The notes under the pieces were generated by a model that worked only from the letters and a program-made list of their open reading frames with translations, ran no database searches and was not told the DNA's origin. From positions 1-59,245 of the forward strand of contig JAOPYI010000262.1 in assembly GCA_025964675.1 (NCBI GenBank): a stretch of 59,245 nt of DNA. The letters run 5' to 3'. Made by a program: the position numbers and the translations under genes. This document shows positions 25,733 through 36,754 of the stretch, in pieces; the stretch's first letter is position 1, and each line of letters begins with the position of its first letter. Source of the DNA: Sphaerisporangium sp. (GTDB lineage: Bacteria > Actinomycetota > Actinomycetes > Streptosporangiales > Streptosporangiaceae).

Positions 25733-26794
25733 TCAGCGGATGCGGCGGCGCAGCGCGGGGTCGATGGAGACGTTGCGCCCGGCGTCCGGTGGCACGATGA
25801 CCTCCTGGCTCGCGGCGACCCCTCCCGCCAGCAGCTCGATCTCCACGGGAACGGTGCGCTTCACCACGGCCAGGGCGATGGGCCCGAGCTCATGGTGCCG
25901 GGCAGACGAGCCGACGAAGCCCACCTGGCCGGGCTCGGCACTGCCCTCCACCGCGGCCTCGGGGTCGGCCTCTCGCGGCGACCCCACGCCCAGCGTCACC
26001 GGCGCCCCACGGGGCGGAAGCCTGTCGGCGCTGCCGTCGAGGTGCAGGAAGACGAGCCGGCGCGGCGGATGGCCGAGGTTGTGCACCCGGGCGACGGTCT
26101 CCTGCCCTCGGTAGCACCCCTTGGTGAGGTGGACGGCGGAGCCGATCCAGCCGACCTCGTGGGGGATCGTCTTGTGGTCGGTCTCGAAGCCCGCCCGGGG
26201 CATGTGGGCCTCGATGCGCAGGGCTTCGTACGCCCAGAGGCCCGCCGGGCGCAGGCCGAGCTCCTCCGGGAGCCCACCCAGCCGCTCGCGTGGTACAAGG
26301 AGGTCACCGCCGATCGCGATCACCCCTTCGGGCACCGACCGTACGTGGTCGTCGTCCGCGCCGGGGGCGCTGACGGTCACCACGGCGTAGGCCGAGGTTT
26401 CGTCGGCCACCTCGACGCGGAGCATGAACCGCATCTTCTCGAGGAAGGCGATCAGCGCGGCGGAGGTGCCCGGCTCGACGTGTGCCCAGACGGACTCGCC
26501 GTCGTCCACGAGGGTCAGGTGGTGCTCCAGCCTGCCCTGCGCGTCGAGGAGCAGCGTCTGGGCCGGGGTGCCCGGCGGGAGCGTGTCGAGCTTCTGGGAG
26601 CTGAGGTCGTTCAGCCAGCTGAGCCGGTCGGGCCCGGAGACGCGGACGACCTCGTGGTGGCTCCGGTCGACCAGGGCCTTTCCCGCCACGAGAGCCCGCT
26701 GCTCGGCGTACGGCTCGCCGTAGTGCGCGGCGACGGTGTCATCGGGGGACTCGGCGGCTACTGCTCCTGGCGTGTCCAGCAGAGGGCTTCGCAT
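25733..26794 (-). CDS. ygfZ: Folate-binding protein YgfZ (GcvT-like, Fe-S cluster repair)
   Basis: 353 residues, GcvT-fold. The diagnostic motif KGCYRGQETVARVH of YgfZ/COG0354 is present with its Cys. It supports folate-dependent assembly or repair of certain Fe-S enzymes. It lies 9 bases downstream of the Fur-family gene, so the two are probably cotranscribed, as in Streptomyces. Confidence 0.9.
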   Translation of the reverse strand: MRSPLLDTPGAVAAESPDDTVAAHYGEPYAEQRALVAGKALVDRSHHEVVRVSGPDRLSWLNDLSSQKLDTLPPGTPAQTLLLDAQGRLEHHLTLVDDGESVWAHVEPGTSAALIAFLEKMRFMLRVEVADETSAYAVVTVSAPGADDDHVRSVPEGVIAIGGDLLVPRERLGGLPEELGLRPAGLWAYEALRIEAHMPRAGFETDHKTIPHEVGWIGSAVHLTKGCYRGQETVARVHNLGHPPRRLVFLHLDGSADRLPPRGAPVTLGVGSPREADPEAAVEGSAEPGQVGFVGSSARHHELGPIALAVVKRTVPVEIELLAGGVAASQEVIVPPDAGRNVSIDPALRRRIR

Positions 26795-26803
26795 GCCTCA
26801 AGG

Positions 26804-27244
26804 CTATTGCGCCTCAGCGGATTCACGTGCCTCAGGGGGGCAGTCGCGGCACCGGCCGAACACCGTCAGGTGCCGCACGTCGGTCTCGAAGCCGAGCTCG
26901 TCCCTCAGGGTCGACACCAGGCCCTGGACCAGCTCGGGCCGGACCTCGCTGATCTGACCGCACCCCCGGCAGACCAGGTGGACGTGGTCTGCCTGGCTCG
27001 CCAGGTGGTAGGTGGGGGCGCCGTGCCCGAGGTGGGTGTGGGTGACCATGCCGAGCTCCTCGAGGAGCTCAAGCGTGCGGTAGACGGTGGAGATGTTGAC
27101 ACCCCTGGCGGTTTCCTGCACCTGGCCGCAGATGTCCTCGGGGGTGGCGTGGCCCAGACGGGTGACCGCCTCGAGCACCAACTGCCGTTGCGGGGTCACG
27201 CGGTATCCTCGCGCGCGTAACTCCTCGTGCCATGTCCCGGTCAT
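26804..27244 (-). CDS. Fur-family metalloregulator, probably Nur-like
   Basis: 146 residues. The N-terminal winged helix reads YRVTPQRQLVLEAV with VNISTVYRTLELLEELG as recognition region. The dimerisation domain has a His-rich segment (HTHLGHGAPTYHLASQADHV). Two CxxC pairs (CRGC, CRDC) can hold structural zinc. Location next to ygfZ and the His pattern resemble Nur, the nickel-responsive repressor of Streptomyces (SCO4179). Metal specificity is inferred; Zur or FurA is possible. It diverges from a structured RNA candidate. Confidence 0.85.
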   Translation of the reverse strand: MTGTWHEELRARGYRVTPQRQLVLEAVTRLGHATPEDICGQVQETARGVNISTVYRTLELLEELGMVTHTHLGHGAPTYHLASQADHVHLVCRGCGQISEVRPELVQGLVSTLRDELGFETDVRHLTVFGRCRDCPPEARESAEAQ

Positions 27245-27378
27245 GCGACGAGTCTACGAGGAGCGCGGGCGGGGCGAGGTGGGCGCTCTGAACCCCCGTG
27301 CGTGCGGCTTCCCCGGCGCACCTGCGGGCACCGCCGACGCACGTCGAGGCACATTTGAGGCGCGCCGCAAATATTGGC

Positions 27379-27408
27379 TTGCCTGGCGCGGAGGTGCTCG
27401 CATAGCGT
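27379..27408 (+). promoter_or_regulatory. Sigma-70-type promoter for the structured RNA
   Basis: TTGCCT (27379-27384) and TAGCGT (27403-27408) are 18 bases apart and predict transcription from about 27415. This is the only good promoter seen in the Fur-nitrobindin gap reading rightward. Confidence 0.5.
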
Positions 27409-27414
27409 ACGAAG

Positions 27415-27659
27415 CACGCCGAAGGGAGGTGGTCCAAACAATGGATAGTCATAATTGGGCTAGCGAGGTGGCTGTCCGCTAGGACATCGCCAGTCAGGAC
27501 CTTTCGTCCAGGCGTCGTGCCCTCCCGGGCACTGGTGGCGTCCGGCGAATCCACGACAGACACCGGAACCCCGGGCAGCCGGCGGGTGGAGTCAACTCCA
27601 CCCAATGGTCCAGCCGGCCCGTCTCATCAGGAGACGGAGCGCGCCCGGGGTTCTTTTTT
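27415..27659 (+). ncRNA. Free-standing structured RNA candidate ending in an intrinsic terminator
   Basis: No protein gene follows on this strand for 600 bases. GAACCCCGGGC (27566-27576) pairs with GCCCGGGGTTC (27643-27653), directly before six T residues. Enclosed are a 9-bp hairpin (GGGTGGAGT-CA-ACTCCACCC, 27584-27603) and a 7-bp hairpin (CCGTCTC-ATCAG-GAGACGG, 27619-27637), giving a closed multi-branch junction. Smaller hairpins (GGAC/GTCC, GTGCC/GGCAC) lie 5' of it. It does not match tmRNA, RNase P, SRP or 6C RNA as I know them. Confidence 0.5.
27441..27482 (+). CDS. 13-codon ORF at the 5' end of the RNA candidate
   Basis: MDSHNWASEVAVR followed by TAG. A strong GGGAGGTGG lies 8 bases before the ATG, and the promoter about 35 bases upstream. 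The good ribosome-binding site argues for translation, either as a leader peptide that controls folding of the RNA behind it or as a small protein of a dual-function RNA. There is no run of one amino acid that would indicate classical attenuation. Confidence 0.4.
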   Translation: MDSHNWASEVAVR

Positions 27660-27684
27660 GTGCCCTGATCAGCTTCGTGGCGTC

Positions 27685-28173
27685 TCAGCCGACCTTCTTC
27701 AGCTCCGCGGACAGGTGCGACGTCAGCGGCCGGCCCTCGGCGGCCATGTCGTAGGCGTACATCAGGTTGCCGTCGACCAGGCCGTACAGCCGGTGACCCG
27801 CGGTGTACTCCTTGGCGGTGGACGTGCGGGCCACGACGTCGGTCCTCATCTCGATCTTGTGGAACACCACCTCGCCGAGGTAGATCTCGACGATGCCGGT
27901 CGGGTGGGCCAGCACGATCTCGAGCTGCCTCTCGGGGAGCGCCCGCCAGTACCCCGACTCGGTGGCGAGGGGCCTGACCATGTTGCCCTCGTCGTCGAGC
28001 AGCCAGGTCCTGCTCTGGTAGCTCAGGAACGGCTTGCCGTTGTGCCCGAAGGTGATCTCCTGCCCGAACCTGAAGCTCTCGATCGTCGGGTAGCCGCCGA
28101 CTCCGGCGCCCTCCCACTTGCCCAGCAGGAAGGCGATCGGCTCGAGGTTGGGATGTATTGACTGGGACTCCAT
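27685..28173 (-). CDS. Nitrobindin-like heme-binding beta-barrel protein
   Basis: 162 residues from ATG 28173 (MESQSIHPNLEPIAFLLGKW). The signature GKWEGAG near residue 18 is the FABP/nitrobindin (DUF1794, THAP4-like) motif. A ten-strand barrel ends with HRLYGLVDGNLMYAYDMAA and the proximal His region. Such proteins bind heme b and react with nitric oxide or peroxynitrite. A longer frame to 28332 is rejected because its N-terminus lacks family resemblance. Confidence 0.9.
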   Translation of the reverse strand: MESQSIHPNLEPIAFLLGKWEGAGVGGYPTIESFRFGQEITFGHNGKPFLSYQSRTWLLDDEGNMVRPLATESGYWRALPERQLEIVLAHPTGIVEIYLGEVVFHKIEMRTDVVARTSTAKEYTAGHRLYGLVDGNLMYAYDMAAEGRPLTSHLSAELKKVG

Positions 28174-28273
28174 GGCACATGAGCCTAAATGCCCGGCTGT
28201 ACGTCTCGTACCCGCGACACCGGACCGGGGAATCGCCTGGTGGATGGTCGTCGTCGGCGCATAGGCTCGGAGC

Positions 28274-28636
28274 ATGGCACGATCAATGGTGATAAAGGTG
28301 ACGGCTGGTTCAGACGCCCCGGAGCGGTGCAATCAGGCGTTTACCGTCGCAGCGGCTGCTGTGGCGAGTGGCGTGCCCGTGTCGCTCTGGCTGACCGGGG
28401 AGTCGGCGTGGTTCGGCCTGCCGGGCCGGGCGAAGGAGTTCACCCTGCCTGAGGCGACCCCGCTGAAGGACCTGCTCGACGTCGTGCTGGCCGGGGGAAG
28501 CGTGACGGTGTGCACGCAGTGCGCGGCACGCCGGGGCATCGGGGTGGACGACCTGATCGACGGTGTGCGCATCGCGGGCGCCTCGACGTTCGTGGAGGAG
28601 GCGCTCGGCGAGGGCGTCCAGGCGCTGGTCTACTGA
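28274..28636 (+). CDS. DsrE family protein
   Basis: 120 residues, DsrE/DsrF-like fold: MVIKVTAGSDAPERCNQAF at the start, then ASGVPVSLWLTGESAWFGLP, and a CTQCAARRG segment where family members carry reactive cysteines. It may act in sulfur transfer or be a non-catalytic DsrE paralogue. It diverges from the nitrobindin gene, an arrangement known in other actinomycetes. Confidence 0.85.
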   Translation: MARSMVIKVTAGSDAPERCNQAFTVAAAAVASGVPVSLWLTGESAWFGLPGRAKEFTLPEATPLKDLLDVVLAGGSVTVCTQCAARRGIGVDDLIDGVRIAGASTFVEEALGEGVQALVY

Positions 28637-28697
28637 GGCCCGCCGCCGCCCGGTAACAGCATTGTCCGAACCTCGGTGGAACGGCCCCGAGCCGCGC

Positions 28698-29411
28698 TCA
28701 GCGGGGCAGGACGGCCTTCAGCCGCTCGTCGCGCAGCCGGTCGTACCAGCTGTCGTCGATGGGCGCGAGCGGCCCCGCCGCCCAGCTCAGGAACACGTCG
28801 GCCAGCCACGGGTTGCGTGCGAGCGCCGGACCGTGGAGATAGGTGCCGACGATCTTGCCCGTGTGACAGCCCTCGGTGCCGTCGCCGTTGCCGGTGCCGA
28901 CCACCGTGCGCGACAGCGGGCGCACACCCGGGCCGAGCCGGGTGACGCCCATGTGGTTCTCGAAGCCGGTCAGCATGTGGCCGCCCAGCCCCGTGTCAAC
29001 CTCGGCGGCCAGCTCGCCCACCGCGCGGGCGGGGCCCCGAACGCTCTCGATGTCGAGCAGGCCGATGCCCGCCACCGGCTGGCCCTCCTCGCCGCCGAAC
29101 ACCGACCCCATGATCTGGTAGCCGGCGCAGACCGCCAGGAGCGACGCACCCAGGTCGATGGCCCGCTGGAGCCCGCCGTCGCGCCGGAGCCGCTCCGCCG
29201 CGAGGATCTGCGGCCGGTCCTCTCCTCCGCCGATGAGGTAGATGTCGCCGGAGTCGGGCACCATGTCGGCCGAACGGACGTAGACGGTCTCGACGGGGAT
29301 GCCCCGCTTGCGGGCCCGCTGCTCCAGGATCAGGACATTGCCCTGGTCACCGTACGTGCTCAGCAGGTCCGGGTAGATCCACACGATGCGCAGGGCGCTG
29401 TCAGACGGCAC
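28698..29411 (-). CDS. gatD: Lipid II isoglutaminyl synthase, glutaminase subunit GatD
   Basis: 237 residues, class I glutamine amidotransferase of the CobB/CobQ type. The nucleophile is Cys95 in LLAVCAGYQIMG, and the catalytic His lies in VGTYLHGPALARNP. It supplies ammonia to MurT, which amidates the D-Glu of lipid II, making the cross-linkable D-iso-Gln form. It overlaps murT by 11 bases, so the two subunits are coupled. Confidence 0.93.
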   Translation of the reverse strand: MPSDSALRIVWIYPDLLSTYGDQGNVLILEQRARKRGIPVETVYVRSADMVPDSGDIYLIGGGEDRPQILAAERLRRDGGLQRAIDLGASLLAVCAGYQIMGSVFGGEEGQPVAGIGLLDIESVRGPARAVGELAAEVDTGLGGHMLTGFENHMGVTRLGPGVRPLSRTVVGTGNGDGTEGCHTGKIVGTYLHGPALARNPWLADVFLSWAAGPLAPIDDSWYDRLRDERLKAVLPR

Positions 29412-30630
29412 GGCCGAACTCCGCTCGAATCTGCTGGAAGGCTGTGTAGTTGGCGATCACGTCGACGCGGCCGGCCGCCTGGTGGGCCACGGCCTCCTCG
29501 AAGGTCTCGCAGAGCTGGAAGGGCACCCCTGCGACGTCGAGGCGGAGCGCCAGGTCGAGCCGCCGCTCCCCTGTCACGAACACCGGACGGCCGCTCAGGA
29601 CGCGATAGTCGACGTCCCAGAGCCAGGAGGTGTCGCGGCCGTCGGGACCCTGGGCGTTCACCGACAGGATGATCGGCAGCGCCGGGTCGGCGACCTCGAA
29701 GGCCTCGAGCCAGCCGGCGGGGTTCTTGGCGAGCAGGAGCCGCAGCGAGCGCCCGTCACGCTCCACCGTCGTGTAGCGCCCGGCGACCGACCTGACCTCC
29801 CGCAGCCTCGGGAGCGCGCGGTCGACCGGCAGGCCGAACGCTTCGGCGGTCGCCAGCGCGATGACGGCGTTGGCGCGGTTGGCCCGGCCGGGAAGCTGGA
29901 GGTCGAGCACCCAGCGCTGACGCCGAGGGTCGATCACCGCGTCGTCGTCGAGCACCCAGGTGGGCTCGGGGCGGCGGAACGTGCACTCGCGGCATGCCCA
30001 GTCGTTGCCCTTGCGGTCGAGCGGGCCGCCGCACTCGGGACAGCACCAGGAGTCTTCCTTCCAGGGCTGCCCGCACGACACCCAGGTCACCCGGGCCGCG
30101 GTCGAGGCGCCCCACGTGACCAGCGGATCGTCGCAGTTCGCGATCACGTGGGTGTCCTTGCCGGCGAGGGCGCGCTGCCACTTCTGGGCCAGCAGCCAGA
30201 TCTCGCCCGCGCGGTCCATCTGGTCGCGGCTGAGGTTCATCAGGCAGACGATGGTCGCGCCGGTCGTGTCGAGCACCTCGGGGAGGTACTTCTCGTCGAC
30301 CTCGAGCACGGCGAAGGGGGCCTGCTTGGCCTGCGACAGCGCCGACACGTGGCCGGCTGGCATGTTGGCGCCGAAGGCGTTGCTGGCGACCTCGCCGAGC
30401 TCCTGCAGCTCGGAGGTGATCAGCCGCGTGGTGGTCGTCTTGCCGTTGGTGGCGCTCACCAGCACGAGCTTGCGGTCGGCGGCCAGCTTGCGCAGCAGGT
30501 CAGGCTCGAGGATCAGCCCGACGCGCCCGCCGATCACAGATCCGTCGCCGCGCCCGGTCACCCGGGAGAGGGTGGCGGCCGTACGCCCGAGGGCACTCGC
30601 GAGCTGAGCACGCAGCGGTAGCTGGGTCAT
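29401..30630 (-). CDS. murT: Lipid II isoglutaminyl synthase, Mur-ligase subunit MurT
   Basis: 409 residues. The Mur ligase P-loop SATNGKTTTTRL lies near residue 60. A four-Cys ribbon insert is typical of MurT (CGQPWKEDSWCCPECGG and ACREC, about 200-230), and a C-terminal DUF1727 domain follows. With GatD it amidates the glutamate of lipid II. Three tandem repeats of unknown role lie directly upstream of its start. Confidence 0.93.
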   Translation of the reverse strand: MTQLPLRAQLASALGRTAATLSRVTGRGDGSVIGGRVGLILEPDLLRKLAADRKLVLVSATNGKTTTTRLITSELQELGEVASNAFGANMPAGHVSALSQAKQAPFAVLEVDEKYLPEVLDTTGATIVCLMNLSRDQMDRAGEIWLLAQKWQRALAGKDTHVIANCDDPLVTWGASTAARVTWVSCGQPWKEDSWCCPECGGPLDRKGNDWACRECTFRRPEPTWVLDDDAVIDPRRQRWVLDLQLPGRANRANAVIALATAEAFGLPVDRALPRLREVRSVAGRYTTVERDGRSLRLLLAKNPAGWLEAFEVADPALPIILSVNAQGPDGRDTSWLWDVDYRVLSGRPVFVTGERRLDLALRLDVAGVPFQLCETFEEAVAHQAAGRVDVIANYTAFQQIRAEFGRAV

Positions 30631-30681
30631 GCCCGAGATCCTAGTGCGGCGCGCGCGAAGAATCCCTCACGAGGCTCCAAA

Positions 30682-30807
30682 GCCCGGCCGTCCGAACACT
30701 CCCCCGCTGTTCGAGCCGAGGTTCATGCCCGGCCGTCCGAACACTCCTGCGCTATTCGAGCGAGGGCCCGGCCGTCCGGACACTCCCGTGCCAGCCGCGC
30801 GGCTGCG

Positions 30808-30816
<9 letters not shown>
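30682..30816. repeat. Three tandem imperfect repeats upstream of murT
   Basis: GCCCGGCCGTCCGAACACTCC occurs at 30682-30702 and 30727-30747, and with one change at 30766-30786 (periods 45 and 39). Each copy is followed by a GCTNTTCGAG or TGCGCTACTCGAG-like block; the last such block reaches the stop codon of the ATPase gene. The origin could be local duplication. They could serve as sites for a regulator of murT-gatD or as RNA processing signals. They are too few and too irregular for a CRISPR array. Confidence 0.65.
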
Positions 30817-33903
<3,087 letters not shown>

Positions 33904-33953
33904 ATCAAGCTCAAATCCCTCATGCCACCATCGTTTGCCATGGGATTACCTGT

Positions 33954-35993
33954 TCAATGCCTTGTTCGCCAGTCCAGGCGCTCCGGCGGCGGACCGAGGT
34001 TGGGCGGGAAGGGGTCTTCTTCGGGTGTCTCCTCGAGCTCCGGCGGGGTGAGCATCACACGGCGAACCTCCTCGAACTCCCCCAGAGTGGTCTTGGGGAA
34101 GGTCAGGATCGCCGGGTTGGCGTCGGCGAGCCGCACCTGGCGGCCCTCGGCCGTCGCATGAGTGACGATCACGGACGTCGTGGGCAGTTGCTGGAGCTGG
34201 TGAGGCTCGACCAGGAACTCCCGGCTGCGGTGCAGCACGCGCTCCTCCCCCATCGCCTTGGTGGCGCTGCGCCCCCACTCGGTGGACTCGGTGATGCCCT
34301 CCTTGAGGTCGTCCTGGCCCTTCTCCTGCGCGTTAGGGCCGGTACGGCCGGCGTTGGCCACCGTGGAGGTGTAGAAGGCGTTCAGGCCGTCCACGGCGGG
34401 GCTGATGGTCTCGGTGAGCTGGGCCAGCTCGAGGCGGTGCTCGGTGCCCATGTGCTCGCTGGCCACCCGGGCGTCCTCGGCGTTGCCGAGGCGCATGAAC
34501 GCGACGGCGGCGTGTCCACGGCCGAGGCGCTCCCTGACGGTGGGGGTGAGGGAGCGGTAGGTCAGGACCAGGCCGGTCTGCGAGGTCTCGCAGGCGTCCA
34601 TCAGCCGGTCTAGCACGTCGCCGCGGAGCTTGTCCGCGCCCGCGACGATGATCGTGTGGTACCAGGGGCGCTCCGAGGCCGGGGCCTGCCGCAAGATGTG
34701 CGTCAGGGCGGTCGCGACGTATGTGCCCAGCACGCGGTTGCCGAAGACCCCGGCCTGGCGGTCCATGGAGACGACGCGCAGCCGCGCCGGCGGCAGCCGT
34801 ACAGCCTCGGAGCCGAGGGTCTCCAGCTTGCGGAGCTGTGACTCAAGGGCCCAGGCGCGCTCGATCACCACGCGGTCGGTCACGCCCCTGCCGAAAAGCG
34901 TGCCGATGCGTTCGAGCTGGGTGGCGGTGAGCAGGCCGAAGCGCAGGTCGTCGCGGGGGTCGCCCACCTGGGCGAGGGCGCGCAGCGCGGCCGTGACCTG
35001 GTTGATCGTGGCGTTCTGGCCCAGAACCTCGAGGACGCGCTCCAGGATCGCGTTGTCGAAGCTGAGGTCGCGGGTCGTGCGGTGCTCCTCGCTGACGCTC
35101 ACGACGTGGGCGAGCACGTCGGCGAACGCCTCGGGCGGCAGCGTCGCGCCGAGGTCCAGCCTCGGCAGGTCGACCGGGAGCACCCACACCAGGGGGTCGT
35201 CGCCGCCGCGCCTGGCCAGCTCGATCAGGTCCTTGGCGATGGCGCCCTCGGACAGGTCCAGCACGGTGAGGTGGCCGCCGCTGTAGAGCCGTGTCGCGCC
35301 GAGCAGGGTGATGAGAGCCGACCAGCCCGGAAGCGTGCCACCGGCGACGTCGATGCGGTCGATCTCGTCGGGCACGGCCACGGCGTACCAGGTGAGCTGC
35401 CTGTCGTACTGCTCTTTCTTCGCGGCCCACTCGCGGTAGCGCTCGGCGTGCTCCTCCTGGGCGTCGAACAGCTCGCGCTCGCGGCGCTCACGGCGCTGGT
35501 CGGCCCGCGCCTCCTGCTCCTTGATGCGGGAACGCAGGGCGCGCTCGCCCTGGTGGACGGCGTATCCGCAGATGGAGGCCACCCCGCCGGTGGCGACGAG
35601 CCCGATGACGACGAACGGCCAGCCGATGACCTCGCTGACGCCGAGGCCGAGGATGAGGACCGCGAGGACGGCCATGAAGATCCCGACGATCTTCAGGGGG
35701 CGGTTGAGCAGGTCTTCCTGCAGGCGCTCCCGGCGCACCCAGGCCGGGTCGACCGCGACGGGCTCCTCGGGGACCTCTCCGGGCGAGGGGCGCTTGGGCG
35801 GCGGGCCGGGATCGGGGTACAGCATGGCGTACTGCCAGCCCAGATAGATCCGGTCAGCCTGGAGCTGCGCATGCTCTGGGTGCACGTCCGCCACCGGACC
35901 TCCACCTGTCAATGGTCCTTGCTGGGGAGCTTGCCGGCTGGTGCCCGTGGCCTTGCTCTCCGCCTGTGACAGCGTATGAGTTAGACCTCTCAT
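33954..35993 (-). CDS. Membrane-anchored VirD4/TraG-like protein lacking Walker A
   Basis: About 679 residues from ATG 35993; a TTG at 36047 also fits but is unlikely. A conserved N-terminal segment (HPEHAQLQADRIYLGWQYAM) is followed by two membrane segments (about 100-145), a charged coiled coil, then a RecA-like domain. The C-terminal half resembles coupling ATPases (HTIIVAGADKLRGDVLDRLM, GLVLTYRSL, AFMRLGNAEDARVASEHMG). Where a P-loop is expected there is LYSGGHLTVLDLS, with no GKS/T. I infer a non-hydrolysing partner of the HerA-like motor. Confidence 0.65.
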   Translation of the reverse strand: MRGLTHTLSQAESKATGTSRQAPQQGPLTGGGPVADVHPEHAQLQADRIYLGWQYAMLYPDPGPPPKRPSPGEVPEEPVAVDPAWVRRERLQEDLLNRPLKIVGIFMAVLAVLILGLGVSEVIGWPFVVIGLVATGGVASICGYAVHQGERALRSRIKEQEARADQRRERRERELFDAQEEHAERYREWAAKKEQYDRQLTWYAVAVPDEIDRIDVAGGTLPGWSALITLLGATRLYSGGHLTVLDLSEGAIAKDLIELARRGGDDPLVWVLPVDLPRLDLGATLPPEAFADVLAHVVSVSEEHRTTRDLSFDNAILERVLEVLGQNATINQVTAALRALAQVGDPRDDLRFGLLTATQLERIGTLFGRGVTDRVVIERAWALESQLRKLETLGSEAVRLPPARLRVVSMDRQAGVFGNRVLGTYVATALTHILRQAPASERPWYHTIIVAGADKLRGDVLDRLMDACETSQTGLVLTYRSLTPTVRERLGRGHAAVAFMRLGNAEDARVASEHMGTEHRLELAQLTETISPAVDGLNAFYTSTVANAGRTGPNAQEKGQDDLKEGITESTEWGRSATKAMGEERVLHRSREFLVEPHQLQQLPTTSVIVTHATAEGRQVRLADANPAILTFPKTTLGEFEEVRRVMLTPPELEETPEEDPFPPNLGPPPERLDWRTRH

Positions 35994-36052
35994 TCGGGCA
36001 GGGTTCTCGTCATTCGGATCAGATTCCTGGCGTCTGGTCCCAGTCAATGGGG

Positions 36053-36097
36053 CGAACGAGGCAGATGGGAAAGATCTTACGATTACGATCCTGTGGC
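36053..36097 (+). promoter_or_regulatory. Cassette-1 promoter, conserved with cassette 2
   Basis: CGAACGAG (36053-36060), 23 bases, TACGAT (36084-36089), CCTGTGGC, then ATG. The second cassette has CGAACGAG, 23 bases, TACCAT, CCTGTGGC, ATG. The -10 lies 8 bases before the start codon, so the mRNA is probably leaderless. CGAACGAG may be an activator or alternative-sigma site. Confidence 0.6.
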
Positions 36098-36754
36098 ATG
36101 ACGTCCTCCGTCCCTCGCGGCCACCGTCGACGACGTCCCGTTCTGGTCCCGGTGGCCGTGCTGCTCGTCGCCGCAGGCCTCGGGGCCATCGCCGCCGTCG
36201 GCGGTCTCAAGCAGGCTCCCCCTTCGATGCCTCCGCAGAGGCAGGCGGGCCAGGAGATCGACCAGGACGCCTTCCGCACGAAGATCGAGGGTGCGGTGGT
36301 ACACGCCGTGACCTACAGCGGCAGCGATCCCTCCGCTAAGCACACCGTTCTGGACCTGAGCCTGAGCGTTTACAACGACGCGGAGGTGAGCGTGCCTCTG
36401 CCCTACCTCGAAAGCTCCCTGCTGCGGGTCCTGTCACGGGACGGGGAGAAGTTGATGGTCCCCGGCGCCCAGGACACGTGGGTGTACGACGCGACCGTGC
36501 CGGGTGAGGGCGCCTCCAGCAGGCTTCTCCCGCCGAAACAGACCTCGACCGTGGTGATACGGCTTCGCAGGAGCGGTTCGTCGGGGGACGCCGGAAGCGC
36601 GAAGTATCCGGACCTCCTGGAGATCGACGTCGGCAAGTACGAGAACCACGAGGATGCCCTGACCGGGCGTCGCACCGCTCAACTGGTGACGGGCGACGAC
36701 AACAAGCCGATGATCGCCGCGCATGTCACCGTGCCGGTCCGGAAGGCGGTGTGA
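36098..36754 (+). CDS. Cassette 1 protein a: single-pass exported protein
   Basis: 218 residues. An Arg-rich N-terminus (PRGHRRRRP) precedes one membrane segment (VPVAVLLVAAGLGAIAAVGG, about 14-35) and a Cys-free, probably beta-sandwich domain outside. It is homologous to the protein at 39649-40317 (RRPVLxPV, GGLKxAP, EFDQ/EIDQ, LEID near the end). No characterised family is recognised. The stop overlaps the next ATG (TGATG), so translation is coupled. Confidence 0.7.
   Translation: MTSSVPRGHRRRRPVLVPVAVLLVAAGLGAIAAVGGLKQAPPSMPPQRQAGQEIDQDAFRTKIEGAVVHAVTYSGSDPSAKHTVLDLSLSVYNDAEVSVPLPYLESSLLRVLSRDGEKLMVPGAQDTWVYDATVPGEGASSRLLPPKQTSTVVIRLRRSGSSGDAGSAKYPDLLEIDVGKYENHEDALTGRRTAQLVTGDDNKPMIAAHVTVPVRKAV

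Noticed and set aside
27415-27659. Structured RNA as a riboswitch of a downstream gene
   Set aside because: The next same-strand gene starts more than 600 bases after the terminator, behind a convergent gene.
30682-30786. Repeats as a CRISPR array
   Set aside because: Only three units with unequal, related spacers, no cas genes, and the units grade into neighbouring sequence.
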